64,000 nt of DNA from Garcia nutans (lineage: Eukaryota > Streptophyta > Magnoliopsida > Malpighiales > Euphorbiaceae), in contig CANTUV010000031.1 in NCBI GenBank assembly GCA_947685225.1, positions 67,809,001 to 67,873,000 of the forward strand. The letters run 5' to 3'. A model generated the notes under the pieces. It searched no databases, was not told where the DNA came from, and saw only the letters and a list, made by a program, of their open reading frames with translations. The translations under genes and the position numbers were made by a program. This document shows, piece by piece, positions 20,685-32,326 of this stretch; the stretch's first letter is position 1; the number at the start of each line of letters is the position of its first letter.

Positions 20685-22116
20685 TAAGCTTTAGGATTTT
20701 AAATGGATGGCAAAAAAAAGGAAAACAACAGCCAATGGATGGACTTCTTCACTTTTGAAACTCTGAGAGGCAGCAACTAATAGGAATTTGGATTAAGAAT
20801 TTGGTATAGAGCAAGAGAGAACGGACTTTCTCTTCGACTTTGAATTGGAACGGACTTGACTTTTGGACTTTTGGCTTGCTGTTGGAATTGGAGCAACGAA
20901 GTATCAACAAACCAAATCTAAACCTACAACACAGAAATGAAAAGAGCAATGAAACTCAAATATTAAACAAAGGGAAGGAATTAAAAAGGCAGTAGCTAAA
21001 GGAATTAACAAGGCAGTAGCTTAACTTATTGTCTTGTTCTCAATTTAACCAACACATATAAGGCTGGTGTAAATGAATGTTTGGATCAAAGTTTGATTAT
21101 TGTCAAACTTAACAAATGAAGGTGTGCCTCTAAAATTGAATCTATTTAAATAGAACATATTAAGCTTCCGTGATTGTTCATATCTTTCATGCAAAGCAAA
21201 TATCACAGTAACTATATTTTTCCAACGTAAATAACTTTAATCCTATTTTCATAAACCTTAATCTTTTCTTAAACCCAAAACCCTAATGTTATTTTCATAA
21301 AATTTCCATAACCCTAAATCCATAATTTTTAAACCTAAACTCTCTAAACCCTAATTTCATTTAAGAAACCCTAATTCAAGATGCAAACATAAATTTATAT
21401 TTTTATTGCTTTGTTTAGTTTTATATTTGATTACATAATTGGTTATACATATTTTATGAATGATTTACTTAAATTTTGATGATTGATTTATTTAATTCAT
21501 GATGAATGAATAGATGAATATTTTCTTTGTTATTATTTGTCTATTAATAATGTAAGAGGTATGTCTCCACTTTTTAGATACATCATTAATTAAGCTTCAT
21601 GTAATTTAAATTATTTTCATATTTTGGGATTAATGTAAAGGACACATTTTCACCTTTTAGCGGGTGTCCTTTTTAGTTTTAGACATTAGAGGATGTAAGG
21701 ACATGTTTCCATCCTCGAATAGGTGTTCATTATCTATTTTATTTAAACATTGCTATGATTCTTAATAAAGTATTTGTTTATTCTTATGGTTTCATTTATT
21801 ATGAACAATATCATTATATTTAAGAATTTTAATATTAAGACCTGAAAAGGAGGTCAGTTCCAATAAATCGGTAGCAGTGGGGGTTCTGGGTCATTCTCAC
21901 CTTCCCCATACGTACCCAACTTTTCTAACCCAATAGGGGTTTAGGGATTCTTCAGGAATCGAGTCATCCACCCCTTTTTATTTTTTCGGCCCGTCCAGGT
22001 GGCGACTCTATTTTCTCCATGCTTAAGCCCGTGTTCTCTAAGGCCCTGAGCCTAATAGTGCCGATGTCGCAAGAATCATTCCACATGGGAGTGGGGGAAA
22101 AAATCTTCGCTCATAG

Positions 22117-22134
22117 TGGCGACTCTCCTAGGAT
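22117..22134 (+). other. Primer binding site of A2
   Basis: TGGCGACTCTCCTAGGAT, a decayed form of the A1 site TGGCGACTCCACTGGGGA, one base after the LTR. Confidence 0.75.
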
Positions 22135-23290
22135 AAGAGAAGTTGATTCTGTTAGTCTTTATATTATTTTATTCTTTTTTATTATGATATTGTCCATTGC
22201 ATCATATTAGATTGCATTGTGTGTGTGAGTTAGGACGCCTGTGTTACCCGTGTTGTGTTATGTAAGGGATACCATACTTTCACTCAAGGTATGGAGATCG
22301 AGCATGGCATAATCACTCATAGTCTCAACCCTTTTGGTATATACTTGCTATGGGAGCTTGAAACCTTTCAACCCAAAGACTAAAGCTCATGTAATTGGCA
22401 TAGTTACTTTTCTTAGGTTTTACCTCAAATGCTTGTTGTTTGACTATGGTTAATTTATCTTGGTTTAAATCATGGCTTATTTGGTTTGTTCTTTTTCTAA
22501 TATGACCTAATTATATTCTAAGCTCAAATAGTTTTTCCCTCTAAATCCAAAAGACCAAAACTATTTTCAAAATTTTTGAAATTGTCTTTGGACATAAAAC
22601 TTTTCCAAAACAAGTCAAAAATTCTTTTCTCATGACCCAAATACAAAGCCCAAAATCTATTTTTTTCTAAAATCTTTTTACAATGAGCTTAGAAACAAAA
22701 TTATTTTCACTTCATTACAATCTTTTGAATGAGCTTACAAAATATTTAGGTTAATTATGAAATATTAAAAATCAGTTGTGAGCCTGGCTTATGCTAAGAA
22801 CTATTAAACATGGGCTTGTTTTTAGCATGAATCATTAGTTACTTTTTTGAATGAGAAATCTATTTATAATAGACCTCTTAATTTAGTTTTAATTCAATAT
22901 AGCATAAAAGCTATTGGATGGAATAAAGCCTAATTAATGAGAATTATCATGAACAAACTTCCATTTTTGAAAATATAACTATTGGTTAAAATCGTCCGAG
23001 GAAATTTTTTGAGAACAAAATATCCCATGTTGGTATTTTGTTAACCATATACCTAGGAAAAAAGACTTGCTATTCATGTGTGGAAGTTATAAGGTTGGAA
23101 GGGACATCCTAATTATTTTTGTTTATTTATTATTTGTGCATACATGCATACATGAATACACGCATTGCATATCATTGATCCTTTCTGGCTCACAGACCTG
23201 GAGTACAGTAGTTTAAAAGCATACGAAAACCCAACCTACGCTAGTGACGTAGAATCTAGTGGTGACTCAATTTGCTTCTCACCAAAAGCA
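22135..23290 (+). other. Untranslated leader of A2
   Basis: Matches the A1 leader throughout. No credible open frame. Confidence 0.6.
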
Positions 23291-24664
23291 ATGAATCCCT
23301 AACAAATTCAAAGGATTGTGTACAACGCCCTCAATGCTAAGATGGAAGAACTGAAGAAGGTCCTGGCTGAGACCATGAAGAGCCAACTGGCTATGATTTT
23401 GGGAAACACTGCCGAGGCATAGGCCAGCACAGTGAAATCGAAGGACAAAGGAAAGGCTAAGGTCAGCGAAGTATATTTTGATGATGAAAGGTAGTTTTTG
23501 ATAATGATGATGACTGGGCTCAATACTTTCAAGATTTGTAAGATAAGAGAAAAGAGCCAAAGGTTGTGGAAAGATCAGTCATAGAAAAGACTAAAATTTC
23601 AGATGTTGAGAAACTGATTGCTGATTTGGAGAAGAAATTCTAGAAGAAGCTAAAAACTAAAGATATGTCAGAAATAGACAAGCTATTCGAATAAGACGAG
23701 GAGGTCCCTTATACATTCACGATGCCTTCCTTCATTAGGTGCAACGGTACAGGAAATCCTCACTTGCATGTTAAGCAGTACATCGCTGCCATGCAGTCTG
23801 CCCAAGCTACTAAGGCTCAAACTCTAAGATATTTTATGCTCTCATTGGATTTGGTTGTGCAAAACTATTTCAACTCCTTAGAGGAAAGTACCCAAAAAGA
23901 TTGGGATATGTTGTACAAAGCCTTCATTCAATAGTATAGGTACAATGTTGAGCTATAAGTTACCTTGATGGAGGTGAAAACCATTAGGCAAAGACAAAAT
24001 GAGAACTTTGTTGATTATGTAAAGAGATGGAGAAATAAGGCTGCACTTCTCAAAAGGAGGCCTGATGAGTTAGACCAAATCAGAATGATAGTCAAAGGTG
24101 TCCTGTCCAATCTCTATGAAAGGCTGTCTCCCACCCTTATAAGGGATTTCAAAGATCTTCTCCAAGTTGGATTGCAAATAGAAGAGTAGGAAAGAGAGAA
24201 GAACCATTTTTCTACAAAATGGAATTTTTAGTCTGGCAATCAAAGTACACATAAATAAGTCAATGTCAATACAACTGGTCAAGCAAATAGAAGATAGTTT
24301 TCAGATATGGGGAAACCTTTGTCTTGGGTTTTCAACAAGATGTAAAAGAAGGGACTATTACAGCCATTGGCCCCTCCACCTTTGTCGAATCCTTTACCCC
24401 CCAAAATTTGATATTGAAGCCTTTTGTCAGTTTCATCAGACTCAAGGACATGAGATAGATTGATGCACCTAATTGAAACATGAGATCCAAGATCTGATCG
24501 ATAGTGGTAAGTTGCCTGAGGACAATAAGCCCAATACAAAGGACAATCCTCTACATAGGTTCAACAGAGTGCCACCAGCAACAACCTTCATGGTAGGAGG
24601 AGGATTGGAGGAAGATTCTGTCTTATTCTCTTTTCAAGATGAGAATATTGATGATGTGAAGTAA
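23291..24664 (+). pseudogene. Decayed gag gene of A2
   Basis: Homologous to the A1 gag over its full length. The matching start ATG is at 23291, followed by a stop four codons in. Further in-frame stops lie near 23420, 23641, 23933 and 24187. Recognisable pieces are the acidic N part, the capsid signature (23722-24189: NENFVDYVKRWRNKA, LIRDFKDLLQ) and the C part (24390-24664: FCQFHQTQGHEID, QDLIDSGKLP). A2 keeps capsid sequence at 23700-23780 (MPSFIRCNGTGNPHLH) that is disrupted in A1. Confidence 0.8.
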
Positions 24665-26395
24665 AGAGGAGAAGTTCAACTCAACAAACTTCCTTTGGCT
24701 TGTTTAGTTTTTGTTTTATTTTCTTTAATTGGTGTTTTTTGGAACAATTATGTTTTTCAAATTTAAAGTTGTTTGAATAAATTATTTTCATTAAATTTTT
24801 GTTGGTCTTTGTTCATTGAGATGCCCAACTGATGACGAATCTAGCTTGATATTTATAAATTAGCATATCTACGCATCACGATTTGAATGACTTTACTAGG
24901 TGAGAGAATTGTTCTATAAAATTGAGTTGTGTATGCTTACTTAGAGAGGGCTCCTGCATAATGACCTTTGTCTTGGTCTTAGTCAATCTTAGAATATACT
25001 TTAATGAACTTTCAAGGTAAAATTGAACTCTGCTTATTTAAAAGAGAAATGATCTAGGCATTATTTGGTTAGCCAACAACTAGTATCCACCCAATTAAAT
25101 ATCAATCCCTATTTGTCCCTTTGAGCCTTCATGAGATTTTGGCTTACTCTTCATTGGCTGGTAAACCCAATAACCTACCTTGAGATATTGTAACTCTTAT
25201 GACAAATCTAAAGATCTCTAAGGTAAAGAGGTAAGAAGATCAAAGAAAGGAATGCATAGTCAAGACCATAAGGATAGTTGAAGTTCTCAAGACCATATGG
25301 GTAGTTGAAAGTTCACCTGATACTAGACCTAATATCTCCAATTTATTAAGATGACATCATGGCAACAAATGATTTATCCTTGTTGAAATAAACTCACTCA
25401 ATTCCACTCAACCATAGTTAGAAGCATAGAAAGGTGCAGACAGAACAATCTTCTTAGAGTTGGACCAAAAAAGAAGAAAAAAAAACAAATACAAAAAAAA
25501 TAAGAAAAAGGCTAAAACAAAAATAGAAAGAGAGGAAGAAAAGGAGAAAAAAATGGGTCCTGTGTTTGTGTGAAAGCAAAAGGAAAAGATGAAGATCGTC
25601 TTAATCAGTTCTATATTTTTTCAAAGAAGTTAAAAGGAAAATGGAGTCTAGCAAGATTGCTCCCAGCTGCCTATGGCTCCAATAGAAGATTTTGGTGGGA
25701 AGATTTGTCAGTAGTGTCACATCAGCTCCAATCTCAAATATGGTCTTCACTTAACCCGTGTCCCTTATAAAATCATTTTCAAGCCTATTAAAGACCTGTT
25801 GATCTCTCTTGGTAGGTAGAGTCTATTAGTGGAGATAGTTTGAATAAGCATGCATATGAGATAGACAATATTTAAACTCGATGAGACCATTGATCAAGTA
25901 ATGTGTATGTGCCTATCTGAAGTGCAACAGTTCTTGCTTTAATAGAAATGATTCCCGAGTTTAGTACGGCAACTAGGGTTATCATGTTATAGATATGTTA
26001 ATTTAAAAATTTGAGTCCTAAGTTACAATGACACTGATTTGACAAAGTTAACATTTGATTTAAAAAAAAACTATTTTCATGTAACATAAACCTTCAATTT
26101 AAGGGAAGAACCGTCGAACCTCAAAGGACACATTAGACATTGGCAAGGTTATGAAGAAGCTACCAATTGACATGCTAAATCATTGTTTGAAATGGATGTA
26201 TCTCTGACTCTAATGCTTGGGGCCTCCACTACTCATGTTTTCAACATCTTGAAGATAAAATGCCATAAATGCAAAGCCTTATGTCATTTCAATGCAAGAC
26301 CTGAATGAGCATCTGGATGGAATCAATGAGAACACTTCAGTTGATCACCTTGGTCTATGAGTTGATGGAACCACTGTAAGTATTATTCATGCATA
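24665..26395 (+). other. Non-coding internal region of A2, left of Sirevirus C
   Basis: Aligns with 3019-5063 reversed of A1, including a two-unit remnant of the 27-bp repeat (25262-25315) and a purine-rich tract (25460-25560). No pol homology seen. Confidence 0.65.
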
Positions 26396-26400
26396 CCATG

Positions 26401-27374
26401 TGTTGTCCCAAGATGGCAACCAAGAGGGGGGGTGAATTGGTTTCCTCAAGAAGTAATGACAATTTAAAAAACTCAACAAACAAGAAATGCGGAATAGAGA
26501 GTTGGTTGAGTAATGGAAGAAAGAAGGAACACACAAGATTTATAGTGGTTCGGATTTACTTCAATCCTACATCCACTTCCTTAATAACTTGTTAAGGTTC
26601 CACTAATCTTTGAAGTTTTAGCAAGCTCACTTCCAACTTTGGTGTTTTCACAAGTTCACACCTCACTTCACAAGTGTTTTTCTTAGGCTCACACTTACAA
26701 CCCAAACAAGAGTTTTACAAGGCTTACTCTCACAACCCAAGTGTTTCCCAAGCTCACACTCAAACTTATACAATGGTGTTTTCAATTCTAACACCTAACA
26801 TTCATTACAATTCAAATGCAAGTTTAAGTAGAAGAAAATTTGTTGCTTGGCTATGAAAATCCTTTCTCAATTTGTCTCTATCTTATTTTCTCATAGAAAC
26901 ATTGTATTTATAGCCAATGTGGTCTTACTAGCCGTTATTGATGTTGAGAATAAAGTCTTGGCAGATTAGACCTTCTTTACTTAAACTGTCCGAAGTACTT
27001 CGCGGTCGCCCTTCACACAAGGATGGTCGCGCTTATGCTTCACCCGGTCGTCCTTTTACTCAGGGACTGTCGCTGCTTTTGAAAAATCTTCAACTGTCGA
27101 ATTTTAGTGCTCTGCAGATAGGTACGCTCGCGAGGGAAGAAACTGTCTGTAACGGTCGAAACTATTCAAATTGGTGCGGCCGCGCACAAATTTTTCTCGA
27201 CCGCGCACATAGATTTTTATTGAATGAAACTGGCAGACGAGATAGCGATCGCTAAAGGACAATGGAGCGACCGCTACATACTTAAAAAATGAAAAATTCA
27301 AGGAAAGATGGAAGATATTCCAAGTGTGTTAAGAAAAATTAAATTTGTGCACATAGAAACTTTATTGTAAGGCA
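26401..27374 (-). repeat. 3' LTR of Sirevirus C
   Basis: The low-coordinate end TGTTGTCCCAAGATGG equals that of the 5' LTR. Similarity holds to about 27117, including the TATA box TATAAATAC (26904-26912, minus). From 27118 the sequence is different from the 5' LTR but has the same CG-rich style (GCGATCGC, GTGCGGCCGCGCAC). The U3 edge at 27374 is a guess from a terminal CA. Confidence 0.65.
26904..26912 (-). promoter_or_regulatory. TATA box of the Sirevirus C LTR
   Basis: Reads TATAAATAC on the minus strand; conserved in the other LTR near 32830. CG-rich dyads begin about 90 bp upstream in the sense direction. Confidence 0.6.
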
Positions 27375-27384
27375 AAAGTTTTAA

Positions 27385-30300
27385 TTAACTCAAAGTGATT
27401 CCATCAATCATTCCTAAATTGAGTTTAATGAAGTTAAGTTTATCTTCATTCAAGGGTTTTGTAAAGACATCAGCAAGTTGATTTTCTGTATCTATGAATT
27501 CTAGGATTATATTCTGATTTTGTACATTTTCCCTCAAGAAATGATGTCTAATATCTATATGCTTGGATCTAGAATGTTGGATAGGATTTTTAGACAAATT
27601 GATAGCACTAGTGTTGTCACATTTAATGGAGATATTGTTAAACACTTTACCATAGTCAAGCAATTGTTGTTTCATCCATAATACTTGTGTGCAACAAAAA
27701 CATGCTGCAACATATTCAGCTTCCGTTGTGGATAAAGCAACCGATGCTTGTTTCTTACTATGCCAAGAAACTAGACAATTACCAAGAAAGTGACATGCTC
27801 CTGTTGTGCTTTTCCTATCTAAGATGCTACCAGCATAATCTGCATCTGAAAATCCTATAATATGAAATGATGTGTTTTTAGGATACCAAAGTCCTAAATG
27901 CATTGTACCACTCAAATATTTCAAGATTCTCTTAGTTGCATTAAAGTGTGATTTTTTAGGACAAGTTTGAAATCTAGCACAAAGACATACACTATACATT
28001 ATATCAAGCCTAGAAGCGGTTAAGTAAAGTAGTGATCCGATGATACCTCGATATTTCTTCTCATCTACTGCTTTACCATTTTCATCTTTACCTAATTTCA
28101 ATGATGTGCTCATAGGAGTTTTGCTAGTTTTGCAGCCATCCATTCCAAATTTCTTGATGAGTTCTTTTGTATATTTGGATTGGTTGATGAAGATCCCATC
28201 TTCACATTGCTTGACTTGCAGTCCAAGGAAAAACTTGAGTTCACCCATCATGCTCATTTCAAATTCCCTAGTCATACAAGAAGCAAATTCTTTGCACAAT
28301 ACTTCATTAGTAGCTCCAAATATTATGTCATCCACATAAATTTGTACAATTAAAATGTTGTGCTTATCCTTTTTAACAAAAAGAGTTGTGTCTACTTTTC
28401 CTTTTGAAAAACCATTTTCAAGCAAATATGCACTAAGTTTATCATACCAAGCTCTAGGTGCTTGTTTCAATCCATATAAGGCTTTGGTAAGTTTGAAAAC
28501 ATGATCAGGAAATTTGTAGTTTTCAAAACCAGGAGGTTGTTCTACATAAACTTCTTCATTTATAAGTCCGTTTAGAAATGCACTTTTGACATCCATTTGA
28601 TAAAGCTTAAAGTTCATATGACATGCAAAAGCAAGTAATATTCTAATAGCTTCTAATCTGGCTACGGGGGCAAAGGTTTCATCATAGTCAATACCTTCTT
28701 CTTGATTATAACCTTTGGCTACCAATCTTGCTTTATTTCTAATGATGTGACCATTTTCATCAAGCTTATTCCTATAAACCCATTTGCATCCTATTATAGA
28801 ATGATCTATAGGTCTAGGAGTAAGTTGCCAAACATTATTTCTTTCAAATTGATTAAGTTCATCTTGCATTGCAGTTATCCAATTTTCATCATTTAAAGCT
28901 TCCTCAACAGTTTTTGGTTCAATTTGAGAAACAAAAGCAAAATTAACATCAACATGATTAATTTTAGATCTAGTAGTTACTCCCTTAGATGTTTCTCCAA
29001 TGATGAGTTCCTTTGGATGATCTTTCTTGTATTGCCAATCCTTAGGTAGATCTTGAGTCTTTTCTTCAAGTTGATTGTTCTTTGGAGCATCAATAGATTC
29101 AAGAGGTTCAAGAGTACCTGCAGGGTCATTGAAAGTAATACCTTTCTTTTGATCAAGTTTAGATGATTCATCAAATACAACATGCATTGATTCTTCTATA
29201 ACTAGAGTTTTCATGTTAAATACCCTATATGCTTTGCTATATGATGAATATCCTAAGAATATGCCTTCATCTGATTTGGATGAGAATTTTCCAAGATTAT
29301 CCTTGGTATTCAATATGAAGCATTTGCATCCGAATACTCTAAAATATCCAATTCTGGGTATTCTTCCATTCCATAGCTCATAAGAGGTTTTATTAGTTAA
29401 ATGCCTTTTGTAAACACGATTTGCAATGTAACAAGCTGTATTAACGGCTTCCGCCCAAAAATAAGATGGTAAATCATATTCATTGAGCATTGTCCTAGCC
29501 ATTTCAATTAAAGTTCTATTTTTCCTTTCGACTACACCATTTTGCTGTGGAGTTCTAGGAGCAGAAAAATTATGTGAAATGCCAAGTTCATTGCAAAAGT
29601 CTTCAAAGTTTTCATTTTCAAATTCTTTGCCATGATCACTTCGAATAGATGTGATCACATATCCTTTTTCATTTTGAACTCTTTTTGCAAAAGTTTTGAA
29701 GTAATTAAAAGCTTCATTCTTTTGAGCTAAGAAATTAACCCATGTGAATCTATAGTAGTCATCAACAAGAACAAATGCATATGATTTGCCTCCTAAGCTT
29801 GTAACTCTATTTGGTCCAAACAAATCTAAATGAATGAGCTCTAAAGGTCTAGAGGTGCTTATAACATTCTTTGTTTTAAATGAGCCTTTATGTTGCTTAC
29901 CATGTTGACAAGGTTCACAAATTTTGTCTTTATCATATTTTATCTTAGGTAAGCCATCAACTAAGTTTTCATTGCATATATATTTCAATTGATCCATACC
30001 AGCATGTCCTAGTCTTCTATGCCATAACCATGCATCATTATTAGTGGACATTAAACATGTATGATTTGAATGTATGCTGACATTATAAGTGTTGTTTGTT
30101 CTAGTGCCCTTAAATATGATAACATCATTTGAATTTGTGATCTTGCATTCTTTGGAATCAAACTTGACAAAGTATGCTTTATCACAAAGTTGACTAACAC
30201 TTAGCAAGTTATGTTTCAAGCCATCAACAAGCCATACATCTTCAATTAAATCCTTACCAATAGAACCAATGGAGCCAACACCAAGAATTTTACCTTTAGC

Positions 30301-30444
30301 ATTGTTTCCAAAAGTTACATTACCTCCATGTTTGTTAAAGAGCTTTGCATTTCCAGTCATATGCCTTGAGCATCCACTATCCACAAGCCATGTGCTTTCA
30401 TTGATAGTAGATTTTAGGCAGACCTGCAAGATAATTGTGATCAT
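27385..30444 (-). CDS. Pol of Sirevirus C: protease, integrase, RT, RNase H
   Basis: 1019 codons without a stop. The aspartic protease site is at residues 22-28 (DSGCSRH), so the first Met listed is inside the polyprotein and the upstream part lies in another frame. Then GAG-pre-integrase (WHRRLGH, about 141-147; CEPCQHGKQHKGS), integrase core (D in HLDLFGP, D in RSDHGKEF, E in VVERKNRTLIEMAR), RT (CKWVYRNKLDENG, QMDVKSAFLNG, YVDDIIFG) and RNase H (FSDADYAGS, STTEAEYVAA). The product would copy and insert the element. Pol looks whole except for the join to gag, where ATGA overlaps the gag stop. Confidence 0.9.
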   Translation of the reverse strand: MITIILQVCLKSTINESTWLVDSGCSRHMTGNAKLFNKHGGNVTFGNNAKGKILGVGSIGSIGKDLIEDVWLVDGLKHNLLSVSQLCDKAYFVKFDSKECKITNSNDVIIFKGTRTNNTYNVSIHSNHTCLMSTNNDAWLWHRRLGHAGMDQLKYICNENLVDGLPKIKYDKDKICEPCQHGKQHKGSFKTKNVISTSRPLELIHLDLFGPNRVTSLGGKSYAFVLVDDYYRFTWVNFLAQKNEAFNYFKTFAKRVQNEKGYVITSIRSDHGKEFENENFEDFCNELGISHNFSAPRTPQQNGVVERKNRTLIEMARTMLNEYDLPSYFWAEAVNTACYIANRVYKRHLTNKTSYELWNGRIPRIGYFRVFGCKCFILNTKDNLGKFSSKSDEGIFLGYSSYSKAYRVFNMKTLVIEESMHVVFDESSKLDQKKGITFNDPAGTLEPLESIDAPKNNQLEEKTQDLPKDWQYKKDHPKELIIGETSKGVTTRSKINHVDVNFAFVSQIEPKTVEEALNDENWITAMQDELNQFERNNVWQLTPRPIDHSIIGCKWVYRNKLDENGHIIRNKARLVAKGYNQEEGIDYDETFAPVARLEAIRILLAFACHMNFKLYQMDVKSAFLNGLINEEVYVEQPPGFENYKFPDHVFKLTKALYGLKQAPRAWYDKLSAYLLENGFSKGKVDTTLFVKKDKHNILIVQIYVDDIIFGATNEVLCKEFASCMTREFEMSMMGELKFFLGLQVKQCEDGIFINQSKYTKELIKKFGMDGCKTSKTPMSTSLKLGKDENGKAVDEKKYRGIIGSLLYLTASRLDIMYSVCLCARFQTCPKKSHFNATKRILKYLSGTMHLGLWYPKNTSFHIIGFSDADYAGSILDRKSTTGACHFLGNCLVSWHSKKQASVALSTTEAEYVAACFCCTQVLWMKQQLLDYGKVFNNISIKCDNTSAINLSKNPIQHSRSKHIDIRHHFLRENVQNQNIILEFIDTENQLADVFTKPLNEDKLNFIKLNLGMIDGITLS

Positions 30445-31478
30445 CTTCTTTTAGGTACCCACATGAAGTTGGGTCCTTGATGGTTAGTAGAAAAGGAGTC
30501 TTCTAACTTGAGATGAGCCTTTCTTATATAACAATAGAAGTTTTTGTGTCCAAATTTCATGCAATATGTGCATTGCCATGGCATTTTACGCTTCTGTATT
30601 TTTCTTTTTGCATTATACATACAACTACAAGTATGTGATTTCTTTTGTGCAAGTTTAGTGAACAACAATGCATAGTTATTTTTGGCTTTATCTCCTAGTG
30701 AACCATAAGAAGTTCTTTTAGACTTGGTGCAAGCATCTTTGATATGAACATCAGAAATTTTAGTTGTAGATGCTTTCACAAATGTTGGTTTGCTAGGTGC
30801 AATGTTGGTTGAGCCATTGAATCCTAATCCATATTTCAAGGAAGGTGATCTTTGATTATTAATTAATATGTTCAATGATTCCTTTCCTTTATGAAATCTG
30901 GAAATTGATTCTTTTAGTTCATGCTTCAATGTCTCATTCTCTTTAATCACCTTTTCTAAGTCATGTGAGCTTTTATTTAACTCTCCTATTGTATTCATTA
31001 AGTGTTCATTTGAGGTTTTCAATTCTAAGGTAGAGTTCTTTAAGCTTATAAAATCCTTTTCTAACTTAGAGTTTTTCTCTTTATAAAGCATCATTTTAGA
31101 TAAATATTTTTCTATTTTAAAATTCATGTGCTCAATCAAATCACTATCATCTATATCATTTATATCATCATGTGCTACTAGATCAAAGGATTGAGTACTT
31201 ACCTCATTGGAGTCATCTTCAATAGCCATGAGACAAAGATTTGCAATTCCTCCTTCTTCTTCTTCTTCACTTGAGGAAGAGTCATCCCATGTGGCTTTGA
31301 GAGACTTTTTCTTTTCTTTATCCCATTTCTTTTTGTTTTTTAATTTGAAGCAATCCAATTTGATATGACCAGTTTTTCCACATTCATAGCACTTTACCTC
31401 ATTTTTCTTTTCTTTATCTTTGAAGGAGAATTTTGGAGGTGTGCCTTTGTTTGCTTGTAATTTTTCTTCCTTTTCCAT
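30441..31478 (-). pseudogene. C-terminal gag part of Sirevirus C
   Basis: 345 codons with a CCHC zinc knuckle (CYECGKTGHIKLDC, residues about 30-43), a lysine- and glutamate-rich run, a coiled-coil-like part (about 110-205) and a second Cys/His cluster (CTYCMKFGHKNFYC) near the end. It is in a different frame from the N-terminal gag part and overlaps it by 85 nt, so an indel lies around 31400-31478. It ends in TGA overlapping the ATG of pol, which is in a third frame. Around 30430-30450 the frame seems to have shifted twice. Confidence 0.85.
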
Positions 31479-32272
31479 TCATTGATTCTTTTTGAGAACA
31501 TTGCCATTTCATCTTCATCATCAGTACCTTCATTGCTTGAGCTCTCAGCTTCTTTGATTGCTTTGAGTGCAATTGGTTTTCTCTTTTCTTTCACACCTTG
31601 ATCTTCTTCTTTCTCACTATGTAGCTCAAATGTGAGTAACTTTCCAACTAGCTCGTCGGTTCTTAATGTGCTGAGATCATGAGCTTCTTCTATGGATGAT
31701 ACTTTGGATTCAAAGTTTTTTCTAGCTCTTAGGGTTCTCAAGATTTTACTGTTTACATCACCTTGATCATATACCTTGCCATACTTCTTTAGTTCATTGA
31801 CAATAGCAAGCAAGCGATTTGTCATGTTAGTGATATTTTCATTTGGTTTCATCTTGAATAGCTCATACTCATGGACATGCATTTGTTTTTTGGTGAATCT
31901 CACTTGAGTTGTACCTTCATGATAGTTTTCAAGTGTTTTCCAAATGCAATGTGCACAAGTTAAATGTTGAACTCTTCCACCTTCTTCTCTTGAAATGGAG
32001 TTCATCAAGATGGAAGCAGCTCTATTGTGCTTGAATCGATCTCTGATATTGCTAGTTGACCATTGAGCTTTGGGAAGTGGAACTTGAATACCATCAACTT
32101 CATGAGTGGGAGATTTCCACTCACTTTCCACGAAATCCCATAGTTCAATCCCTTCACTGTCTAGAAACAAATACATTTTGTGTTTCCAGTATGAGTAATC
32201 TGTTCCATCAAAGTAGGGTCTAAGAATAGAGTTAAGATTTCCATGAGAGCTTGATGAAGAAGAAGTTGCCAT
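31394..32272 (-). pseudogene. N-terminal gag part of Sirevirus C
   Basis: 292 codons from ATG 32272, 40 bp after the primer site. Starts with a serine run, then the copia gag signature (RPYFDGTDYSYWKHKM, LWDFVESEW) and the UBN2-type capsid domain (about 55-200; LKPNENITNMTNRLLAI-like stretch, LKKYGKVY). Frame is lost near residue 270, before the zinc knuckle. Confidence 0.87.
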
Positions 32273-32312
32273 AGTGGATCAGATCTCACAATTAAGTTTA
32301 AGAAATCTCAGG

Positions 32313-32324
32313 GCTCTGATACCA
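32313..32324 (-). other. Primer binding site of Sirevirus C (tRNA-iMet)
   Basis: TGGTATCAGAGC on the minus strand, two bases after the 5' LTR end at 32327. Confidence 0.92.
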
Positions 32325-32326
32325 AT

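Larger units (their letters stand above)
20177..22115 (+). repeat. 5' LTR of A2
   Basis: From TGTAGACCCTTAATTTT to TCATA (the usual final CA has decayed). Dyad array at 20412-20592, TATA box TATAAATAA at 20676, then an R-U5 with several AAACCCTAA words (21280-21375). Confidence 0.8.

Noticed and set aside
21280..21375. Several AAACCCTAA words that look like telomere repeat (also reversed in 8400-8600)
   Set aside because: Irregular spacing and position in R-U5 of A LTRs fit scattered telo-box-like words, not a telomeric array.
27385..30444. Plus-strand frames inside this span (28040, 28702, 30269)
   Set aside because: Shadows of the minus-strand Sirevirus pol.
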